Shown in pieces: positions 4,104 through 6,827 of a DNA stretch of 6,827 nt (positions are counted from its first letter, which is position 1; every line of letters begins with the position of its first letter). The notes below the pieces were generated by a model. The model did not search any database and had not been told where the DNA came from. It saw nothing but the letters and a program-made list of their open reading frames with translations. The stretch spans positions 1-6,827 of the forward strand of contig NZ_UQBH01000046.1 of the NCBI RefSeq assembly GCF_900539295.1, given 5' to 3'. This stretch comes from an uncultured Megasphaera sp. Its GTDB lineage: Bacteria; Bacillota; Negativicutes; Veillonellales; Megasphaeraceae. The position numbers were made by a program, and so were the translations under genes.

Positions 4104-5288
4104 ATGAGAGATGCTGTTATCGTAAGTGCTTGCCGTACGGCCATCGGCAGCTTCAATGGCCAATTCGCAGATATTACCGCTGTAGACCTCGGTATTGCTG
4201 CGGTTACTGAAGCAATTAAACGCGCAGGTGTTCCTGTCAATCAGATTGACGAAGTCATCATGGGTCATGTACTCCAAGCCGGTTGCGGTGAAAACACAGC
4301 CCGTCAGGTTGCCCTTCATTCGGGTATTCCCCAGGAAGTTCCAGCTTTCACATTAAATAAACTCTGTGGTTCCGGTATGCGTGCCATTTCCCTGGCTTCG
4401 CAGCAGATTAAACTCGGCGACGCTGACATCATCGTTGCCGGCGGTATGGAATCCATGTCCAACGCTCCCTACTCCATCGCTAAAGGCCGCCGCGGCTATC
4501 GCATGGGTAACGGCGTTCTCGAAGATCTTCTCCTTCGTGACGGCTTGATCTGCACGGAAAACAATTACCATATGGGCGTTACGGCTGAAAACGTAGCCAG
4601 CCGCTTTGGCGTAACTCGTGAAGACCAGGATAAATTGGCTCTCCGTTCCCAGCAGTACGCTTACAAAGCTCAGCAGGAAGGTAAATTCGACAGCCAGATC
4701 GTACCGGTTACGGTTCATAAGAGAAAAGGCGACGTCGTCATCGACAAAGACGAATTCATCCGTCCGGACTGCACCATGGATATGCTCTCCAAACTCCGCC
4801 CGGCTTTCATTAAAGACGGCACAGTTACGGCAGGCAACGCTTCCGGCATCAACGACGGTGCAGCAGCTGTCGTCATCATGTCCGCTGACAAAGCTAAAGA
4901 ACTCGGCATCAAACCGCTCGCTAAGATCGTAGACTGGGCTTCGGCTGGCGTAGAACCGGCAATCATGGGTATCGGCCCTGTTCCGGCTGTCCGCAAAGTC
5001 ATGAAGAAGACCGGCATGAACGTCGACCAGATGGACCTCATCGAATTGAACGAAGCTTTCGCAGCTCAGTCCGTATACTGCTGCCGCGAACTCGGCCTCA
5101 ACATGGACAAAGTCAACATCCACGGCGGCGCTATCGCTCTCGGCCATCCGATTGGATGCTCCGGCGCTCGTATTATCGTCACCTTGCTCTATGCAATGGC
5201 TGAACCGGAAATCAACGGCCACTATGGTCTTGCTGCCCTCTGCATCGGCGGCGGCCAGGGCACGGCTGTCATCGTAGAACGCCTGTAA
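4104..5288 (+). CDS. thl: acetyl-CoA C-acetyltransferase (thiolase), paralogue 1
   Basis: This is a 394-residue cytoplasmic thiolase, normal for the tetrameric biosynthetic class. It condenses two acetyl-CoA (or acetyl-CoA and a longer acyl-CoA) and releases CoA, the first step towards butyrate and longer acids. The acylated cysteine is C88 in NKLCGSG. NEAFAAQ begins at N316, the histidine is H348 in GGAIALGHPIG, and the second active cysteine is C380 in CIGGGQG. The ATG at 4104 is chosen because AAAGGA precedes it by 11 bases and it aligns with the paralogue; ATG 4092 has no room for a ribosome binding site. Compared with the paralogue it has HVLQAGCGENTARQ instead of NVLQAAQGQNPARQ and DGLICTENNYHMG instead of DGLWDAFNDYHMG. 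These changes lie near the substrate pocket, so acyl preference may differ. The exact physiological substrate cannot be read from sequence. Confidence 0.93.
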   Translation: MRDAVIVSACRTAIGSFNGQFADITAVDLGIAAVTEAIKRAGVPVNQIDEVIMGHVLQAGCGENTARQVALHSGIPQEVPAFTLNKLCGSGMRAISLASQQIKLGDADIIVAGGMESMSNAPYSIAKGRRGYRMGNGVLEDLLLRDGLICTENNYHMGVTAENVASRFGVTREDQDKLALRSQQYAYKAQQEGKFDSQIVPVTVHKRKGDVVIDKDEFIRPDCTMDMLSKLRPAFIKDGTVTAGNASGINDGAAAVVIMSADKAKELGIKPLAKIVDWASAGVEPAIMGIGPVPAVRKVMKKTGMNVDQMDLIELNEAFAAQSVYCCRELGLNMDKVNIHGGAIALGHPIGCSGARIIVTLLYAMAEPEINGHYGLAALCIGGGQGTAVIVERL

Positions 5289-5324
5289 GTTTTTACCCCC
5301 CTATTCCCTAAATAGTAAGCACCT

Positions 5325-5374
5325 AAATGTATAGACTACGTAATTTTCTGAACGTGGTCTATACATTTCCTTTT
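5325..5374 (+). terminator. 17-bp hairpin between the thiolase genes
   Basis: 5325-5341 pairs with 5352-5368 over 17 bp with one G-U, around a ten-base loop, and CCTTTT follows. It begins 37 bases after the stop of the first thiolase. It is probably a terminator or partial terminator, though the T-run is short. The long stem would also protect the 3' end of the first mRNA. Confidence 0.6.
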
Positions 5375-5382
5375 GTAAGGTG

Positions 5383-5406
5383 TATTATATCATTATCTGG
5401 TATCAT
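5383..5406 (+). promoter_or_regulatory. candidate promoter region of the second thiolase
   Basis: There are two possible -10 boxes: TATTAT (5383-5388) and TATCAT (5401-5406), the latter preceded by TGG as an extended -10. Neither has a convincing -35. Their position after the inter-gene hairpin supports separate transcription of the second gene, but the exact promoter is uncertain. Confidence 0.35.
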
Positions 5407-5418
5407 CATTATGATGAT
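5402..5418. repeat. 17-bp inverted repeat, candidate operator
   Basis: ATCATCAT (5402-5409) and ATGATGAT (5411-5418) are perfect reverse complements around one central base. It overlaps one candidate -10 box and lies just downstream of the other, where a repressor would be expected to bind. The stem is also possible in RNA, but an 8-bp stem with a one-base loop is unlikely to close fully. Confidence 0.4.
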
Positions 5419-5427
5419 GCTTTTCGC

Positions 5428-5454
5428 GGCGCATTTCTCTCATACCGATGCGTC
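5428..5454 (+). promoter_or_regulatory. leader hairpin upstream of the second thiolase
   Basis: GGCGCAT (5428-5434) pairs with ATGCGTC (5448-5454) over 7 bp with one G-U and a 13-base loop. It lies about 40 bases before the start codon and leaves the AAGGAG site free. Confidence 0.35.
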
Positions 5455-5495
5455 TCATCTATTCCATACGTAAAAAAATTCAAGGAGTGATTCCA

Positions 5496-6677
5496 ATGAA
5501 AGAAGTAGTTATCGTAAGTGCTTGCCGTACAGCTATCGGCAAATTCGGCGGCGGTTTTAAAGATACCCCGGCAGTTGACTTAGGCGCTGTCGTTATCGCT
5601 GAAGCCCTCAAACGTGCCGGCATCGAAGGCAAAGACGTCGACGAAGTCGTCATGGGCAACGTTCTCCAGGCTGCTCAGGGTCAGAACCCGGCTCGCCAGG
5701 CTATGATTAAAGCCGGCATGCCGATCGAAGTTCCGGCTCTCACGGTCAACAAAGTCTGCGGTTCCGGTCTCCGCTGCGTATCCTTGGCAGCTCAGATGAT
5801 CAAAGCCGGTGACGCTGACGTCATCGTAGCCGGCGGCATGGAAAACATGTCCATGGCTCCCTATGCTGTTCCCAAAGGCCGTTACGGCTACCGCATGGGC
5901 AACGGCGTCCTCGTCGACACGATGATCAAAGACGGCCTCTGGGATGCTTTCAATGACTACCACATGGGCATCACCGCTGAAAACGTCGCTGAAAAATTCG
6001 GCGTTACTCGTGAAGATCAGGATGAAATGGGCGTTCGTTCTCAGGTCAAAGCCTGCGAAGCAATTAAGAGCGGCGCTTTCAAATCCCAGATCGTTCCGGT
6101 TACGGTTCATCAGCGCAAACAGGACGTCATCATCGATACCGACGAATTCCCGCGTGAAGGCACGACCATGGAAAGCCTGGCTAAATTGAAACCGGCCTTC
6201 AAAAAAGGCGGTACGGTAACGGCCGGCAACGCTTCCGGCATCAATGACGGTGCTGCAGCTTTCGTCGTCATGTCTGCTGACAAAGCCAAAGAACTCGGCC
6301 TCAAACCGATGGCTAAAATCGTAAGCTATGCATCGGCCGGCGTCGATCCGACCATCATGGGTACCGGCCCGGTTCCTTCGTCCCGCAAAGCCCTGGCTAA
6401 AGCAGGTCTCGAAGTCAAAGACCTCGACCTCGTCGAAGCCAACGAAGCTTTCGCAGCTCAGGCTGTATACTGCTGCCGCGAACTCGGCTTCGATATGGAT
6501 AAAGTCAACATCCACGGTGGCGCTATCGCCCTCGGCCATCCGATCGGCGCATCGGGCGCTCGTATCCTCGTAACCTTGCTCTACGGCTTGAAAGAAGTCG
6601 GTGGCAAATACGGCTTGGCTACGCTGTGCATCGGCGGCGGCCAGGGTACGGCCTGCATCGTCGAAAACATCGACTAA
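5496..6677 (+). CDS. thl: acetyl-CoA C-acetyltransferase (thiolase), paralogue 2
   Basis: This 393-residue cytoplasmic biosynthetic thiolase has the canonical motifs throughout. The nucleophile is C88 in NKVCGSG, followed by VAGGMENMSMAPY and the pocket segment DGLWDAFNDYHMG. TAGNASGINDGAA is present, NEAFAAQ begins at N316, the histidine is H348 in GGAIALGHPIG, and C378 lies in CIGGGQG. It should form acetoacetyl-CoA from two acetyl-CoA, reversibly. The ATG at 5496 has AAGGAG eight bases before it and matches the family start; an in-frame upstream start at 5448 lies before that site and was rejected. The two thiolases are identical at roughly two thirds of positions by eye, consistent with tandem duplication. 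This copy has the more typical motif set, so it is the likelier general acetyl-CoA acetyltransferase. A strong terminator follows. Confidence 0.95.
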   Translation: MKEVVIVSACRTAIGKFGGGFKDTPAVDLGAVVIAEALKRAGIEGKDVDEVVMGNVLQAAQGQNPARQAMIKAGMPIEVPALTVNKVCGSGLRCVSLAAQMIKAGDADVIVAGGMENMSMAPYAVPKGRYGYRMGNGVLVDTMIKDGLWDAFNDYHMGITAENVAEKFGVTREDQDEMGVRSQVKACEAIKSGAFKSQIVPVTVHQRKQDVIIDTDEFPREGTTMESLAKLKPAFKKGGTVTAGNASGINDGAAAFVVMSADKAKELGLKPMAKIVSYASAGVDPTIMGTGPVPSSRKALAKAGLEVKDLDLVEANEAFAAQAVYCCRELGFDMDKVNIHGGAIALGHPIGASGARILVTLLYGLKEVGGKYGLATLCIGGGQGTACIVENID

Positions 6678-6696
6678 TCCCGATTTAAAACTTCAG

Positions 6697-6733
6697 AGAG
6701 TCTCGCACACATCCGGGTGCGGGACTCTTTTTT
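6697..6733 (+). terminator. terminator of the thiolase region
   Basis: AGAGTCTCGCAC (6697-6708) pairs with GTGCGGGACTCT (6717-6728) over 12 bp with one G-U, loop of eight bases, followed by a run of six T ending at 6733. It lies 20 bases after the second thiolase stop. The rest of the window (6734-6827) is AT-rich with no gene visible, apart from a TAATTG/CAATTA inverted repeat at 6776-6793. Confidence 0.95.
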
Positions 6734-6827
6734 ATCGTGTTTTTTCCAGTCGTAAAAAAAATTATTTCTTGTGGTTAATTGCAATACCAATTAGGACACT
6801 CGAGACAATTCAATCTGAAATTTAGAT

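Noticed and set aside
4353..5222. Long open frame antisense to the first thiolase (289 codons)
   Set aside because: It lies wholly inside a clear thiolase gene, has no ribosome binding site, and its composition follows the strong codon bias of the sense gene. A similar antisense frame appears over the second thiolase.
5580..6539. Long open frame antisense to the second thiolase (319 codons)
   Set aside because: Same cause: biased codons in the sense strand leave few stops in one antisense frame. No start signals or recognisable domain.
1..6827. CRISPR array, insertion sequence or prophage
   Set aside because: No regularly spaced repeats, transposase, integrase or phage genes were seen; the thiolase similarity is a gene duplication.

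Overview
The window looks like chromosomal DNA from a low-to-moderate GC Firmicute with strong Shine-Dalgarno sites. The style of the proteins and the pair of adjacent biosynthetic thiolases suggest a Negativicutes fermenter of the Megasphaera type. That taxonomic guess is an inference from gene content and protein flavour; no rRNA or other marker was available to test it.

Layout. Positions 1-2969 are read on the minus strand. In transcription order they hold a 208-residue conserved protein of unknown function, a small DUF1653-type protein, the translation operon infC-rpmI-rplT (IF3, L35, L20), a cysteine-rich C_GCAxxG_C_C-type putative redox protein, and the 5' part of a tRNA-Pro(CGG) gene cut by the window edge. 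Positions 4104-6677 are read on the plus strand and hold two paralogous acetyl-CoA acetyltransferases (thiolases), each with its own leader, ending in a strong terminator at 6697-6733. Between the two divergent blocks lies about 1.1 kb of AT-rich DNA with no large gene. It contains an apparently self-contained small transcription unit: a promoter, a structured 5' UTR, a 26-codon hydrophobic peptide ORF with a ribosome binding site, and a terminator. It also holds several strong inverted repeats and a short GC-rich stretch that looks like a decayed gene end.

Regulation is unusually readable. The infC operon has a consensus promoter (TTGACA-17-TATAAT) and a leader of about 128 nt in which one segment can pair with either an upstream or a downstream partner, giving antiterminator or terminator; this is the arrangement expected of the Firmicute L20 autoregulatory leader. 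IF3 appears to start at a rare AUU codon behind a perfect Shine-Dalgarno, the start on which IF3 autoregulation is known to act in E. coli. The operon ends in a long symmetrical terminator.

The two thiolases would condense acetyl-CoA units (or acetyl-CoA with a longer acyl-CoA) at the entry to butyrate, valerate or caproate formation. Both keep the Cys/His/Cys catalytic set, but the first differs near the acyl-CoA pocket, so they may differ in substrate preference. The best candidate for something undescribed is the 26-residue hydrophobic peptide unit at about 3336-3599.
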